A DNA stretch of 64,000 bases from Charina bottae (GCA_023362775.1 JALMGJ010000003.1:184409225-184473224), one strand, 5' to 3'; counted from the first letter of the stretch, positions 1 through 12,210 are shown. Notes: a model not told the origin generated them from the sequence alone. Numbers and translations: made by a program.

Positions 1-2280
1 ACAATCAAGGATATTTAATAAACAATTGGCTGTTCCTCAAGAATGCACGGGTATTACAGAGACTGCTTTCTCATTTTTTTTAACAAACTGAGTACATTGC
101 AATGTTAAACAAACTGGAAAGGCAACAAAATAAAAGGAAAGAATTTCCACAGATAAAATAACAACCATTAAGGCTGAAGCAAGTAAACTATCCAGTTGGA
201 AAAATGTGTTGCCACTTAACTGAACAAAAATAATTAGAATGACAAAACTCCGTGCTCTCAAACTCTTTGGAAATGGGTAAATAATGAGTTCCTCCTGCAA
301 ACGATGCAGGAATTCTATAGGCCAATCTTACCCGCTCATTTACATTTTATCTAGTATCCTAGAGAGATAAAAAAAGACCTCTAAGTGTCTGACATTGGGT
401 ATGCACAGATTTTTCTCTTCCCTTTCTTTTGCTAGAATCCTTTTGGGCCACCATTCCCTTGGTTTAGAATAGTAATTCTTTCAAATATCACATTGTCCTG
501 AGGGAACGCTTGGTTTCCTCTGTTATTAAGAAGGCTTTTTGCCACATCAAGGCAGGTATATTTATCGCCAAAAATTCAAGAAGCCCACTTGAGGCATTTT
601 TGTACCTGACAACACTCTACACATTAGTACTCCAGATATTCCCCGTTTGCCAGTGGATAATCCTCTGCCCTTACATTATCAAAATATATGGAAGCCAACA
701 TCTACAGCTACATTGGTGCTGGTGTTCTCTCTGCAGACAGTGCACTGAATGTGCATAGTCTGCAGGTAGCTGATGTTATTTCTGTGGCGATGGCAAGGGA
801 CACAGCTTAACTGGAATGCACAAATGGTGTACATAACAAGACGAAAGCTACCTCTGAAAGTTGTAGATTGTCCTTCTGATATGAGCAGGACTGGAATAAT
901 GCTTAGTTAAGGAGTTAAGACAAAATCTTGCTTGAAACTATATTTCATGGAGAAGAAAAATGTAATATGGGGCTGCTAGTTTCTTTAACAGCCCCCAATT
1001 CCTGATAATGCACACTTTCACAATGGCAGTTACAAAAATGCCTTTGAGTCTTCTCGGTTTATGGCTGAGGTTGTACATTATAGCTGCAGTCCAACATGGC
1101 AATTTTCATGCTCTTCTTCACGTTTAGAAGAAAAAGTAGCAGCAATTTTGTGTCACAATAATCAAGGTTATTATGGCAGCCCTGGAGTATAAATGTTTCT
1201 TCAGAGCAAGACATTTCAGAGTGGTTGGAAAAAAAGACCCTAACATACTGCAAATGTTTTACTGACATTTCTTATGAAAATTGAGTTTGTATTTTTATCC
1301 CTGTTAAATAACAGTCTGCTTCCTATCTGAAATAAGATGACAGTTTATCAATATCAGATGGTTACGATAACTAAGTTGGAGTTGTGTGGCTTTAGTGACA
1401 GCTGAGAAACAACAAAGGTTAATGAAGCTTAACTGTGGTTCAGCTGAATGTACTAGGGTTTGCAGTCAGGCAGCAAACAGTTAGAAACTATGATTTGAAG
1501 TAGATTGGTAATGCATGGCTTATGCTAACTGTTGTTGGTAAGATTTGTGAATTGACAAAACAGCCCTAGTTCTGTCTCTGGAGCCAGCTGTACAGGAGAA
1601 GCAGGAGAGCAAAGGTTCTCAATCATGGTTTGTTTTAAATTAAAATTTGGCATGATGTCTCAACTGAGCCACATTCTTGCCCATTAAGTATTGTAGGGCA
1701 AGACATGCAGACTTTGGCTTCTTGAATTTTTTCGAAACCCTTTAGCAGAAGTGGCCATAGGAAATATCTCTATTTTCTTTGTGTAGCAAAATAACATGTT
1801 GCATCTTGGTGTATGTAGCATCTGTGCATGTGTTTCCATGCTCTCTTTGTGTTGTGTTTCTTTGTGTTTATGTGTATGTAGGCACAGAAAAGTACAGGCT
1901 GGTCTGGATAGGCTTCGTTCTGGGTCATGTGACTGGGGAAGAGGGAGGAGTCTGGGCATTGCCAACACTCTAAGTTCATTGTCCAGTTGCCTCTCCCATT
2001 GTCAGTTTTGCTTATTTTTGAACTTAATCTTTTTTTCAAACTTACTATCTCCTGCCACACCAACCTTGGTCCCATTCAGTTTTCAGAGAGTTATTCTGCT
2101 GATGGACAGAGTACTGACCCCCTTATAGTCATAGTCACATAACATAGTTTCTTTCCAACATACTTTTGGGTTAGGGGAAAAAAGCAAGTAGTACCATATA
2201 ACTGAATTGAAAGCAGATTAAATTACACATTATTGAATGAATTGTTTAACTGTTTAAAGATAAAATTATACTAGACTGCT
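1..2280. other. Upstream intron or 5' flank of CDH7; no feature recognised
   Basis: This is AT-rich, apparently single-copy DNA. ORFs here are short (up to about 110 codons), mutually overlapping and without recognisable domains. I see no exon, promoter or repeat that I can name. Confidence 0.6.
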
Positions 2281-2307
2281 ATATTTGGGCTGCAAAAACA
2301 CAGATGA

Positions 2308-2357
2308 TGACTAGATGGCAGCAAAGAGTGTTTTCTGTGTCTGCTGCCATCTATTCA
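2308..2357. promoter_or_regulatory. Inverted pair of CTCF-like motifs
   Basis: TGACTAGATGGCAGC at 2308-2322 faces CTGCTGCCATCTATTCA at 2341-2357, with about 18 bp between. Both halves resemble the core of the CTCF site (CCACNAGRTGGCAG), but each lacks part of the 5' CCA. The pair also forms a short imperfect hairpin. Binding is inferred from the motif only and the match is partial. Confidence 0.35.
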
Positions 2358-2959
2358 CTGTTAGATTTTGATAGTTCAGCTACAGTAGACCTTATTATAT
2401 CGTTTTTTGTTTAACTACTTCCATGGTGGGCTCTTTGTACAGTACTCTTTAAAAACCACTGATTGGAATAGGGCAAAATATTGGCAATCCAGGAAAGGCA
2501 TAACAACTCCCAATTTTTTGTCTTTTGTTGAGTAATTGCTTCAGATGGTAAGAATTTGTGATTTATCATTTAATGACTACAGTGTTAGCTGTATCTCAGG
2601 ACCAGTCAGGCTATCAAAGGTTATTGTAGTTATCACACCAATAAAATAAATTGTTTCTTTTTCTTCCTGTTGATCTTTTTTTCTTCAGTTATACAGTATA
2701 TCTTTGACAGTTCTATATAGACAAGTCGAAGATAATTACTCCTCCAAAATTAGGTGGGTTTCTGTGAATGCCAACATTTTCTTTTAAAACCGACCCAAGC
2801 AACTTTGTAGTCTGTAGTTTATTTATTTAGCAGTCAATGATCAAAACATGAGAAAGAATCAAATATATACAGTACACACATGGTACAGTTAATAATCATT
2901 CATTGAAAACAAAAATAAACAATGAAATAAAAATAATATTTAAATAATATGGAAGTAAC

Positions 2960-4260
2960 CCTAAGGACAAATTCTAACCCAATGCTTCCGGGTGGCAATT
3001 GCAATAGAACATAATTTAGCATGATGAGAGATTCATTTGGAAGGCAACAGTGGACTAAGTCCAGGCTATATCTTTTTCCCCATGAAAAGATCAGTCACAA
3101 AGATGGACTGAACCAGGAGTTCACCCCAAAGACTAGTTTTCACCAACATTTTTATTGGCAGATTCTCATCTCAGCTTCATCTGAGCCAAACTAAACGTCC
3201 AGTGGACAAGTGTGTTAGACACGCAGCAAGGGTCACAGAACAAAGTTCATAAAATGTTTGATTGTATTGCTTCTGGCACATTCAAGTCTTTATAGAGATA
3301 GAGCTGTACTCCATATCACAGGAGGACCAGCCCCTTTGCTCTAAACAACTTGGCAGCAGTTGCAGCAAAATTGTTTCTGTTATGACTGGCAAAATTCATT
3401 ATAGCATTTAAAACTTGGGCACAAAATGAGAGGCTACCAGTTTGATATCTCCACACAGTGGAATATTAAAAGCAGATTCCCTGGTATTTAAAAATCTTTC
3501 TCTGTTCTATCTGAATGCCATTGATTTTCTACTTATGATGTAGTTTGCACCAGGGTTAATAAACAGGACAATTTTTCTTTTGGAATAGTTGATGCTGAGT
3601 TCTTTACCATAAGAGAATGTTGCAAGGGCTTGCAGACTTTAGCAAAGGCCAGTACGGATTAATGAAAGGATTAAAGCATCCTCTGCATATAGTAAGATGG
3701 AAATAGGGTTGTTGCCTAGCATTTGGGGGCGAAACCTATTTTGAGACAGATTTTTTTTTAAAGGAATCAGTCTAAAAGTTAAACATAAGTAGTGCAAGAA
3801 TACATCTTTTTATACATAGGAATTGAAGTGAATATGCCTGCAGTATTGGTACCTCTTAGCTGTGAATAGATGCTCTTGTGCAGCATTGTAACCAACTTCC
3901 GTAAACGTGGATCTATAGAGGACACTGACAGTTTCCTCTAAATCCTCGCTTTAGATATCAAGTTAAAGCCACCTTTAAATCAAAAAGGGCAGCATAAAGT
4001 GTTCCTCTTGGGCAGATGGAATATTTTCCTACCAAATGGTACAATGTGATGCATTGATCAAGTGTTGACGGTCTAGTTCCAAAACCAACTTGTTTTTCAA
4101 CAGCTCCTTCTCTTGTGTTAGTCAATATGTTTCATATTGTCTAGTATAGAGTTTACTAGTCCTGATTAGTAGACTGATTTTATGGTAAGTAACTGGGTTG
4201 AGCTTGTCACCTTCTCTAAAAATTGGAACTATTATTGATTAGTCCCACACTTAGGCATCT
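2960..4260 (-). pseudogene. Decayed LINE reverse transcriptase, family not resolved
   Basis: Translating the minus strand gives reverse-transcriptase-like pieces in the correct order, broken by frameshifts. Around 4232-4195 is IVPIF..GDKLNP, like the conserved 'PI.K.GD..NP.NYRPI' block. Around 4090-3960 is FGTRPSTLDQC followed by LYAALFDLKVAL, like the 'GFR.g.ST.DQ' and 'AF.DL..AFD' blocks. Around 3905-3825 a piece follows that resembles the region before the catalytic box. No continuous ORF remains and I did not find the catalytic YxDD. The sequence 3818-3890 is repeated at 6045-6117. The family could be L2, CR1 or R4-like. It is an old inactive copy. Confidence 0.55.
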
Positions 4261-4309
4261 GCAAAGAATGGTTAATATGGATAAATAAGGAGATCAAGAG
4301 AGAAATCCA

Positions 4310-5520
4310 CATGTGTTCTTCTAAAATGAAATCCCCACTACTGTAATCATTTTACTGCTTTTCAATTGTGTTGTGATTTTTGTGACTTCTGAGAAAGTTA
4401 CAGGAGGCCAGTCGGAGAAAGACTGAAGTCATAGGCAGAGGACCCAGTGCTCAATAGGGTGTAAAAGTGTTTTATCATTGTTTCAGAGAACATTAATATG
4501 ATATAATTTGCTTTAGATCAAATCAGATGCTTATGCTCAGCTCTGATTTTAGAGGGCTTCTAAAATCAATCTCAGGAGTCAACAAATGCTATCAAAATAA
4601 ATGATGGAAAGTAAAAAAAAAAATCACTTTTTTGTGATGGCTAATTGGTAGAATGTGGATTAATAGTTGGCTGCATTTATTCTATTACAACAAAATCTTG
4701 ACCCATCATTTCCTCCTAGCCGTTGTCATATTTTAGATATTTGGAGGATCTTTAGATGATATTCTTTTTCTACCCTGTAGAGAAAGACCAGTGTTTTGAA
4801 AAGAGTGCTTTTAAATTGCTGCCACCTAGTTAACATTGCTTTTTCTGGTTTATTCCACAAGCCCCTTAACTAGAGACCTTCTGGGGCAAAGAAGTACCTC
4901 AGAAGGGATTACTGTAAAAGACATTAAATGGATTCTGTAATCAGAAATGCTTTTATTTGCATTATGGTTTTGCCCTCTGGATACCTTTCTGAAAGTATTA
5001 CACAGAAGCTGCAGAGCTGAAAGAACTGTGCAGAGAGCCAGGGGTTGTTAGCATAAGTGTGCTTTTAAGGCAGATGACAGTTATTAAATACATGAGGTAA
5101 ATTCATTTACCATCTAGGATGTTTCCTAGCTTACTGATTCACTGATATGGAAGTTGGCAGAGGTGAATCCTTATTTTATTGTGGCTTCCTAGAATATATT
5201 CCTCTTCCCTCATATGGCATGTGACCTGATGTGTATTTTATTTCCTTCTTATTTCCATGTTAATCACTTGAGAATTTTTAAAAATTGTCTTGACTGCTTG
5301 ATATCTTGCTTTGACAAAGTGGAGAAAGCTTGCCTTAACCCTAAAAGGAAAACCCCAGTAATAAAATATGCTTGCAGTACAAGCCAGATTTCAATGCTTA
5401 AGGCCCTCTATTTTCTGTGCTTGGATTCTCACAAAATGTTGAAAAACAAATTTAAAGCTACTGTATCTGTGCTGCAAAAATACAAACAACCGCTAAATGT
5501 CCAAAAAGAGATACTAGAAG
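4310..5520. other. Unique-looking upstream sequence; nothing else recognised
   Basis: Apart from the CTCF-like motif at 4817, this holds AT-rich DNA with short chance ORFs only. The 146-codon + strand ORF at 5214-5654 runs straight into the palindromic element at 5530, so it is not a plausible gene. Confidence 0.5.
4817..4830 (-). promoter_or_regulatory. CTCF-like motif
   Basis: TGCTGCCACCTAGT reads ACTAGGTGGCAGCA on the minus strand, close to the 3' two-thirds of the vertebrate CTCF core. It lies about 5 kb upstream of the CDH7 start codon. It was identified by eye only, and motif occurrence alone does not prove binding. Confidence 0.35.
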
Positions 5521-5529
5521 ACCCTAAGG

Positions 5530-5663
5530 CAGTGTTTCTCAACCTTGGCAACTGTAAGATGTGTGGACTTCAACTCCCAGAATTCTCCAGCCAGCGTGGT
5601 GGCTGGGGAATTCTGGGAGTTGAAGTCCACACATCTTACAGTTGCCAAGGTTGAGAAACACTA
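5530..5663. mobile_element. Near-perfect palindromic hAT-type MITE
   Basis: A 134-bp foldback starts CAGTGTTTCTCAACC and ends with the near-complement GGTTGAGAAACACTA. The arms are about 65 bp, nearly identical, with a few-base centre near 5596. An 8-bp direct repeat CCCTAAGG flanks it at 5522-5529 and 5664-5671, the duplication length made by hAT transposases. It has no coding capacity, so it would have been moved by an autonomous hAT element elsewhere. Confidence 0.8.
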
Positions 5664-6044
5664 CCCTAAGGTCTTATTTTCACTACAGATAATACAATGT
5701 CACAACTTCCTTATCTGCAGAGGAAGAAACACCCCTTGAGCTAATCCAATGCTTACCATTAGAACATGTACCTTTTTAGGCTTCTCCTTTATCCTGGTGG
5801 TGCAATAGCACAGTCAGTATACCTTTTGTGTTATAGGTCAAAGGTTACTATTTGGGAGCTGGAGGTAAAACCTTCTATCTCAAATGATAGGAAAATGGGA
5901 AAATGATGGAACTGAACATTAAAAATATAATGCACATGGAGAACAAGAAAGCTTGGAAATGCATAATGATAAGCATGTACCTGCTGGGTTTTGAACCAGC
6001 AGTCTTTGACTTATAGCCAAGAATTACAAACATTGTGTTTTTAC

Positions 6045-6117
6045 AGCATAGGAATTGAAGTGAATATACCTGCAATATTGGTACCTCTTAGCTGTGAATA
6101 GATGTACTTGTGCAGCA
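6045..6117 (-). repeat. Second fragment of the decayed LINE seen at 3818-3890
   Basis: The stretch beginning GCATAGGAATTGAAGTG repeats 3818-3890 with a few mismatches over about 70 bp, in the same orientation. It is best read as another small remnant of the same LINE family. Confidence 0.6.
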
Positions 6118-6282
6118 AGTAAGTTAAGGGATGGGAGGGGGATCAGAAAGCTCTTTGGAAGACATACAGTAATAAGAAAGTTTCTTTTTTTAAAAAAGAA
6201 GCTTTTTGTTATGCTTGCATGTACAGTATATGAATTTTGATGCTTTAATTCAGAATATATAATAATTCATGTGTGTGTATGT

Positions 6283-6526
6283 TTGGTCTAGTGATTAAGG
6301 TGCTGGGCTAGAAACCAGGAGTCTGTGAGTTCTAGTCCTGCCTTAGGCATGAAATCCGGCTGGGTGACCTTGGGCCAGTCCCTCTCTCTCAGCCCAACTC
6401 ACCTCACAGGGCTGTTGTTGTGGGGAAAATAGGAGGAGGAAGGAGTATTAGGTATGTTTGCCGCCTTGAGTTATTTATAAAAATAATAAAGGCGGGATAA
6501 AAATTAATTAATTAATTAATTAATTA
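6283..6526 (+). mobile_element. Sauria-type tRNA-derived SINE
   Basis: The tRNA-like head (GGTCTAGTGATTAAGGTGCT, then GTGAGTTCTAGTCCTG as a B-box-like segment) is followed by the central body with CCTTGGGCCAGTCCCTCTC. The 3' end TTATTTATAAAAATAATAAA plus GGCGGGAT is shared with BovB-mobilised Sauria SINEs. The tail is (TTAA)n-like. It appears full length. Similar copies or parts lie at 39236, 48025 and 53341. Confidence 0.85.
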
Positions 6527-6549
6527 TATGTTTGTGTGTGTGTGTGTTT

Positions 6550-9500
6550 GTATATGTGTACACATGCATATATACTATCCAGGAGCACAGCATAAGTATA
6601 AGAGTGGTTTAAATGGTAAGTGCAGGTGTCCCCTCCCTCTTTGTTGCCATCTAGTTGTCATCTGGATTTTTACAGCTTAGATGTAATAGCCGTAAACAAA
6701 CTGCTAGACTCCAGTATAAATTTGCCATTTGAACGATGTTTTAAAAGTTAAGTTCAGTTGTAAAGAATGCTAGACAAATTACAGTAACTTAAATCCGCAT
6801 TTCGATCAATCATTATCTGGTCCATGCAAAACATTTTCCTAGCACAGAACAGTTTTTCTAGCAAATTTTGTCAGTACCTGAAACCAGAATGTTTTATCTG
6901 AAATGAACGTTTAAAATCAAATTATTTTTTGACCTTTGGGAAAATTTATGGTCAGGAGTTCAATATCCTGCTGAAGGTACAGGGCATTTGATTCTAAACA
7001 GTTGAGCCATTCACTAATTCATTTGGTGTTAGGTACAGGATGCGAATATGCCTCAATTTTCATTTTTAACTGACTGGATCCCCAGTTCCAACAGGTCAAA
7101 TTGACTGTTGGCAGAAGATACAGGAAAGAAAGACATGAAGGAAAGAAAGATAGTGTCTGCTTTGAGTTGAGGATGAAATACATAAATAGAATCATTATTT
7201 CATAAAACAAACAGTTTCTGAACAGTTAATCAGAAGTTTTCACATCTCAGTTACTATTTCTATTGTGGGGCTGAAAAAATATTTTGGGGGCGATGGGACC
7301 ATTTGGAATTTTCAGAGCATGTAGTTTTACAACATGACTGTCATTGGTCCCTTTTCAAAAGTGGCTGCCAAAGTGGGCATAGATTCTCACAGACCCATGT
7401 TTACCAGAAGATTGCTCTCTGGGACCCAGTGTAGCCCACCCCCCCAAGATGCTCTCTACCGCCCAAGCTAACTTTTCCATCTTCTCTGAGCCACATTTTA
7501 TTTTATTTTTTTTAAAGGAAAACACTGGCTTGCAATCATACTAAGAATGCTTCAGAGATAGGGGCATTTCTATAAATAACTATGATACCAAAAGTAGATA
7601 CTTTATTGGGTACCAACTTCCACTTTCATTTTACTTTGATTCCTAATTAAAAGCATTTTTAAAACATCTAAAACAAAGAAACAAAAATAAATTTCTTAAG
7701 AGAAGTATCTTCAGGGTGTTGTGTCAAGACATACCATGTTGCCTAGCTGTGACATATTGCAAAGTATATCACAAATATTACACAGAAGAAGCATGCATTA
7801 TTAACATGTTGTCATTAAAACTGATGGTATTGTTCCAAGAAGCAGCATGCAGTTCATTATATTTTGCACCATCTTTTCATCTAGTGATTCTTAGCATTGT
7901 ATTATTTGTTTCCTACTTTACCCTCATCTTATTCTGTCAACAGTTCTGTGAATTAGGTTAGGCTGTGAACAAGTGATAGGACCAGAGTTACCCTACGTAC
8001 GTTGTATCGTGCTATGAAATTTCAAGGTCTTATGATTGAATATAGTTTGGTACTCTTTAGGTATGGAGTTTAATATCAACCAATTTCTGGAAATTAACAG
8101 GTCACCTGAATTTCAGTGTATTAACTCTTAATAAAGGTTCCAAACAGGTCCGATTGTAGCAATGTTTTTTTTTAATTTATGTCAAGAGGACTAGCAGCCT
8201 GATTCTAAACATTTGCATGACTGCATCTGTCTTCACACTGGTAGCTGCTTTGATTTCTTCACCTTAATTTGATTTATATTCTATCTTTCTATCCAGTTAA
8301 TTATGATTTGAGTTTTATTAAGATGCATAGTACAATAGGCAGCATAGAAAGGTTTTAAATGAACGATAAGAAAATAATTTAATAATTTAAATGGGAACTA
8401 TATTTAATTAACTGGTCTGGGTCCAGGATTTATATCTCACCAATACTGTGGCTTTTAGGACTTCTTAAAATGATTCTTTTCATGAAATATTTGTTTTTAA
8501 TTGGGATGCATTCATATTTGATATTGTATTTATTATGTACTATTCGTTTCTATTATTTGTCTTATTTTATTGCTTGTATGATTTCTTGAATACATTTTAT
8601 GGTGAAAGGTGGAATATAAATTAGTAAATTAAGCTAAATTAAATAAATACTATTCTCTCCAGTGCCTTTGAGTTGATAAGTATGCTGCAGTCTGGGGACT
8701 TATAGAAAATAAACTGCTTCTACTTTATCACACTTAATGTCTGCATGTTTTCAGGCTGTTGTTCATAACTATTAAGAGATGAGTAATGCTTATTTTTGAA
8801 ACTGAAGTATCAAGTCTTAAACTGAGACCTACAAAACAATGCTTACATTCTGATGTACAAACATGTTATTTTTCAGCCTTGATTTGCTGTACCATATCAT
8901 AGTCCAGGAATCAGTACCTATTTCAGGGACCTTGAGCTAAAGTTTCTAAAGTGACTTAAACAGAAGCCCATAGAGTCTTAATTCTCCAACCTACCAAGCT
9001 TTAAAGTGGCATTTGAAAATGATACAACTATCCACCAGCAAACTGGTATCTGATGTTCACCAACAACAGCTTAAGGGCAGTACATAGGTGGCTTTTAATG
9101 TAAAACACTGTTATATTTGCTAGTAGAATTAAAGACAGCTACAGTATGCACCATAAGCATAAATTCCTGAGTTATTCCTGTTTAGTTTTGTTTGGAAAAG
9201 TCTGAAGCAATGGATGGATATCTGTTTCCCTTTATTAATTTACGAGGCCAGGGTTAGGATGTAATTGGACACTTTGACTTCCTCGGTAGATTCTGGTTAA
9301 TTTGACTGTTCTGATGAATGGAAGAAATCAAGAGAGGAAGACTTGGTTATACAGATGAGCTCACTGCTCCTGCATTTCTCATCAGTTCTGGGTGGTTGGT
9401 TGGTTGAGTGCCATGTTCAGACATGTCTTCCTTCTCATACCCATAGTATTGACATATGAACACACCACTCAAAAGTATTAATGTAATTGAAGGAAAAACA

Positions 9501-9640
9501 CTCAGTAGGTCAAAATATTACCTCTAGCTCCTTTCTGATTGATGAAATGAAAAGTTGAGTGAGCTTCACCAGTACATATGAAAGTTGAAAGAAATGTAAT
9601 TTTCAGGAAATGTATCTAACAGCAGTTCATGTCTTTATTT
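6550..9640. other. Upstream CDH7 sequence, mostly unique
   Basis: Most of this is AT-rich DNA without recognised genes. Around 7915-8000 a SINE-like stretch (TCTGTGAATTAGGTTAGGCTG) suggests an old tRNA-SINE fragment. Around 8600-8650 GGTGGAATATAAATTAGTAA followed by AAATAAATA looks like a LINE or SINE tail. A CTCF-like GTTGCCATCTAGTTGT lies just upstream at 6643-6658. No exon is seen. Confidence 0.4.
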
Positions 9641-9857
9641 TCCCCTTTTCTTTTATAGGTACTTCTTATGCTGTATCTCTTGTGAAGACTGTTCAGTAGT
9701 GGAGAGTGATTTTTTAAATCAAACACAAGTTGTTACTTCTGGAATCCCAGCGGATGCCCTGCTAAGCCAAGTGGAACTTTGCCTGCTCTTTTCTCAAGTT
9801 TCCTTTCATTTGTTTGTTTTGTTTTGTTGTTGTTACTTTATTTTTTTCCTTGCACAG

Positions 9858-9871
9858 GGAGAAGAAGAAAA
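9858..9871 (+). other. CDH7: 5' UTR part of CDH7 first coding exon (preferred acceptor)
   Basis: A T-rich tract from about 9810 to 9850 is followed by TTGCACAG at 9850-9857, a strong 3' splice site. Using it gives a 14-base 5' UTR before the ATG at 9872. An alternative acceptor, TTTTATAG at 9651-9658 with its own pyrimidine tract, would add 9659-9857, which contains upstream ATGs. I prefer the downstream site on signal strength. Transcript data would decide. Confidence 0.6.
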
Positions 9872-10081
9872 ATGAAATTAGGCAAAGTAGAGTTCTGCCA
9901 TTTTTTGCAGATAATAGCTCTTTTCCTCTGTCTTTCTGGGATGAGCCAAGCAGAACTGCCAAGATCCAGATCAAAGCCCTACTTCCAACCTGGGAGACCA
10001 CGAACCAAGCGCAGCTGGGTGTGGAATCAGTTCTTTGTATTGGAGGAATACATGGGAACTGACCCTCTTTATGTAGGAAAG
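9872..10081 (+). CDS. CDH7: Cadherin-7, first coding exon (signal peptide, prodomain, start of EC1)
   Basis: This exon encodes residues 1-70 of a type II classical cadherin, a calcium-dependent cell-cell adhesion protein of the plasma membrane. The start [10 protein letters not shown] and the surrounding text match cadherin-7 as I know it. Residues 1 to about 27 form a signal peptide with a hydrophobic core ([13 protein letters not shown]). A short basic prodomain ends in the furin site RTKR at residues 44-47. The mature protein begins [13 protein letters not shown], with the paired Trp2 and Trp4 that type II cadherins swap between partners. The exon ends after an AAG codon (10079-10081) at a GT donor, in phase 0. 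The chosen ATG has an A at -3 and matches the family start. The frame is open upstream to 9779, but that part crosses a splice acceptor and is not expected to be translated. The 70 residues are intact, without stops or frameshifts. Confidence 0.94.
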
Positions 10082-10189
10082 GTAGGAGAACTTATTGAAT
10101 TTCATATGACACAACTCCTTGCCTAATGGAAACCATTATAATGTGATTTTGAATTGTATTAGTAGACTGCCTCCTTAACCTGCTATCAT

Positions 10190-10700
10190 CTTGCTGTGTG
10201 TGGACTACAAGTCCCAAAATTCCTACTCAGAACACAGGATGAACAAAGCTGTAGGAGACTGATAATACAAGGTTTGCAATTTTAAGCAATTCTTTTACTT
10301 GTGGGCAACTCTAAGAATTTTTACTTCGAAAAGTAGCTGACAATATGACTTTTATGTCCCTGAATGTTCACCCATTACTAGGGTACTTATGCTCCTATAT
10401 GGTCCCAGAGGTGCACTATCTTGGAGAACTGTAACACTGCATACAAGCAGTGCTCAGGGAATACAGCCATAACCTCTGGGTGCCATGGATTGTTCCTGAA
10501 ATTTCAACAGCTAAAGAAAAAACTACTTGTGGGTAGATTGCAGTGTGAACCACACTGAGTCAAATAATGAAGGGAACATTTAATAGCTGAGCTCATTTAG
10601 TTGATTATATGCTAGCAGTAGCTGGCAATGATTGGTGCATTGGGAGCAGATTAGTTATACATGTTTGTTATTATTGTAGATAATGCTGGCTAAAAATGGA
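10190..10700. other. Start of the CDH7 intron; no named feature
   Basis: Shortly after the first coding exon, GTGTGGACTACAAGTCCCAA at about 10197 resembles the arm of the palindromic MITE at 5530, so it may be a degraded MITE fragment. The rest is unique-looking intronic DNA. Confidence 0.35.
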
Positions 10701-10707
10701 TTAAGTA

Positions 10708-10960
10708 GAGTCACCTTTGAGTCAAGCTTGACTCCTGGTGACCTACATGGTACATCTATATAATTTTCTTGCCATTATATGGAAGTGGTTGCCATTTGCC
10801 TTCCTTGGGAATATTTTTGCCAACTCCCCAACCTATTCTATGGCATTGGGATTTCCTGATGGTGGCCATACAATTACTAACCAGAACCAACCCTGCTTAA
10901 TTGTGTAGATTACTCAAAGTCAGCTAGATGCGACCCCCTTCTGAGGTGAAATTGACTTCT
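10708..10960 (-). mobile_element. Degenerate 5S rRNA-derived SINE
   Basis: The stretch ACTAACCAGAACCAACCCTG then CTTAATTGTGTAGAT matches the reverse complement of the 5S rRNA internal region (..TACTAACCAGGCCCGACCCTGCTTAGCTTCC..) with many mutations. The body upstream (ATGGAAGTGGTTGCCATTTG) is shared with other reptile SINEs in the window. It is an old copy with no clear target duplication. Confidence 0.55.
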
Positions 10961-10964
10961 TGAT

Positions 10965-12210
10965 GCTTTTTGTACTTAAGCAAGGGTTGTTTGGCATACA
11001 AATAAGAGGGCACATTATTCTAAGATTCAATGCACATGGGTTTGAGGCTGTGTAAAACATAGGTGGAAATGCCTAGATGTACATAGGCAAGCAGGGTACA
11101 TGGAACCATAGTATGAGAATGTCCATATTTTGTTTGATTGCTTAAGCATGCAACCCTAATGTTCCTTAATCTATTTTCTTTTGGCTTCGGTACTGATAAG
11201 AATTCCAAAGCTATGAGTTTTGCATTTCAATAGTTTTTGCTGTTATCCTACTTTTCCAAATAAATGAGCAAGCAAAGTACAGCATCATAAAAGAAAATCT
11301 GGAACCTAAACAAGCTGAATGATAAATGGGTTTCTAATCATATGACATTATTGCGGCAACCCATTAACCAATTCACAACATCAGCAGAAATCTATAATAA
11401 GTAAACTAAAACAGTTCAATATGTCCACCATGAAGATTAGATCCAGTTCCAAGTCTGAATTTTATGGCTGTCATAAGCTTGTCTTGCTCCTTTTTCCGTT
11501 TAGTTTTGGTATTTAGATGTTTGAGTGCCACTGCTGATGTACCTAAAATGGAGAGAGGAATCTGCAAGGGAGAAAGTGGAAACAAAAATCTGTGTGTGGG
11601 GAAAGACACTTTCAAGGAAAACATTAACATTCCCAAACAACTCACAAATGACTGGAATGATCAATGGCTGTGGAATGACGATTTGGGGAGGGGGGAATGC
11701 AAAACCGGATGTGTGGAAGAGGAATGGAGTGCACTGGCTGAGATCTTCATTTTGTTTAGGTCTCACATATGCCTTCAGAGTAGCCTTGGCCCAAATAACA
11801 AGACAGCTCTTTACAGTTTGAAAGCAAATTCAAAGCGATTGTGAAGAAAATTTTATAGCACCCGATGCCCTAGTTATAGCTACCTATAGTTTTAGTGCTT
11901 GGTTCCATAACATCTTATTCCTGCAAATGTTGCAATTCTAACTGGGATTTATGTCATTTTTCCCCTTGGCTCAAAATTTACTATTCTGCCCTAAAGTTAA
12001 TCATTATGGAATCCATGTAGTAAGTAACTTTTCCCCTCACTTCGCTTTTAAGCATCTCTTTGCTTTTAAGCATCTCTTCTTCCCAAGATACCAAATGCTC
12101 ATTAGTACCCTCATCAAGCCTGCAGTTCAGATACTTATTCAACTTCTCTGACTCCTCCTGCAAACTTTCACAGCTGTAAAATGCTTCCAGGCCTGTGTCA
12201 ATATACTATA
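10965..12210. other. Intronic DNA without recognised features
   Basis: Overlapping ORFs of 80-126 codons occur on both strands at 11406-11844. None shows a domain, codon bias or splice context. I regard them as chance. Confidence 0.5.

Noticed and set aside
1770..2128. Overlapping ORFs of about 100 codons on both strands
   Set aside because: No domains, no splice context and mutually overlapping frames. Expected by chance in 64 kb.
5214..5654. 146-codon ORF as a possible gene
   Set aside because: Its last third is the arm and loop of a palindromic MITE, and the rest has no recognisable domain.
6526..6552. CRISPR-like or functional tandem repeat
   Set aside because: Simple TTAA and TG microsatellite at a SINE tail. 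No spacers, and the genome is vertebrate.
9779..9871. In-frame N-terminal extension of the CDH7 ORF with a second hydrophobic stretch
   Set aside because: The stretch is the translated pyrimidine tract and acceptor of the intron. The family start is MKLGKVEF at 9872.
11406..11844. Cluster of overlapping ORFs up to 126 codons
   Set aside because: No domains and no consistent strand. Chance ORFs.
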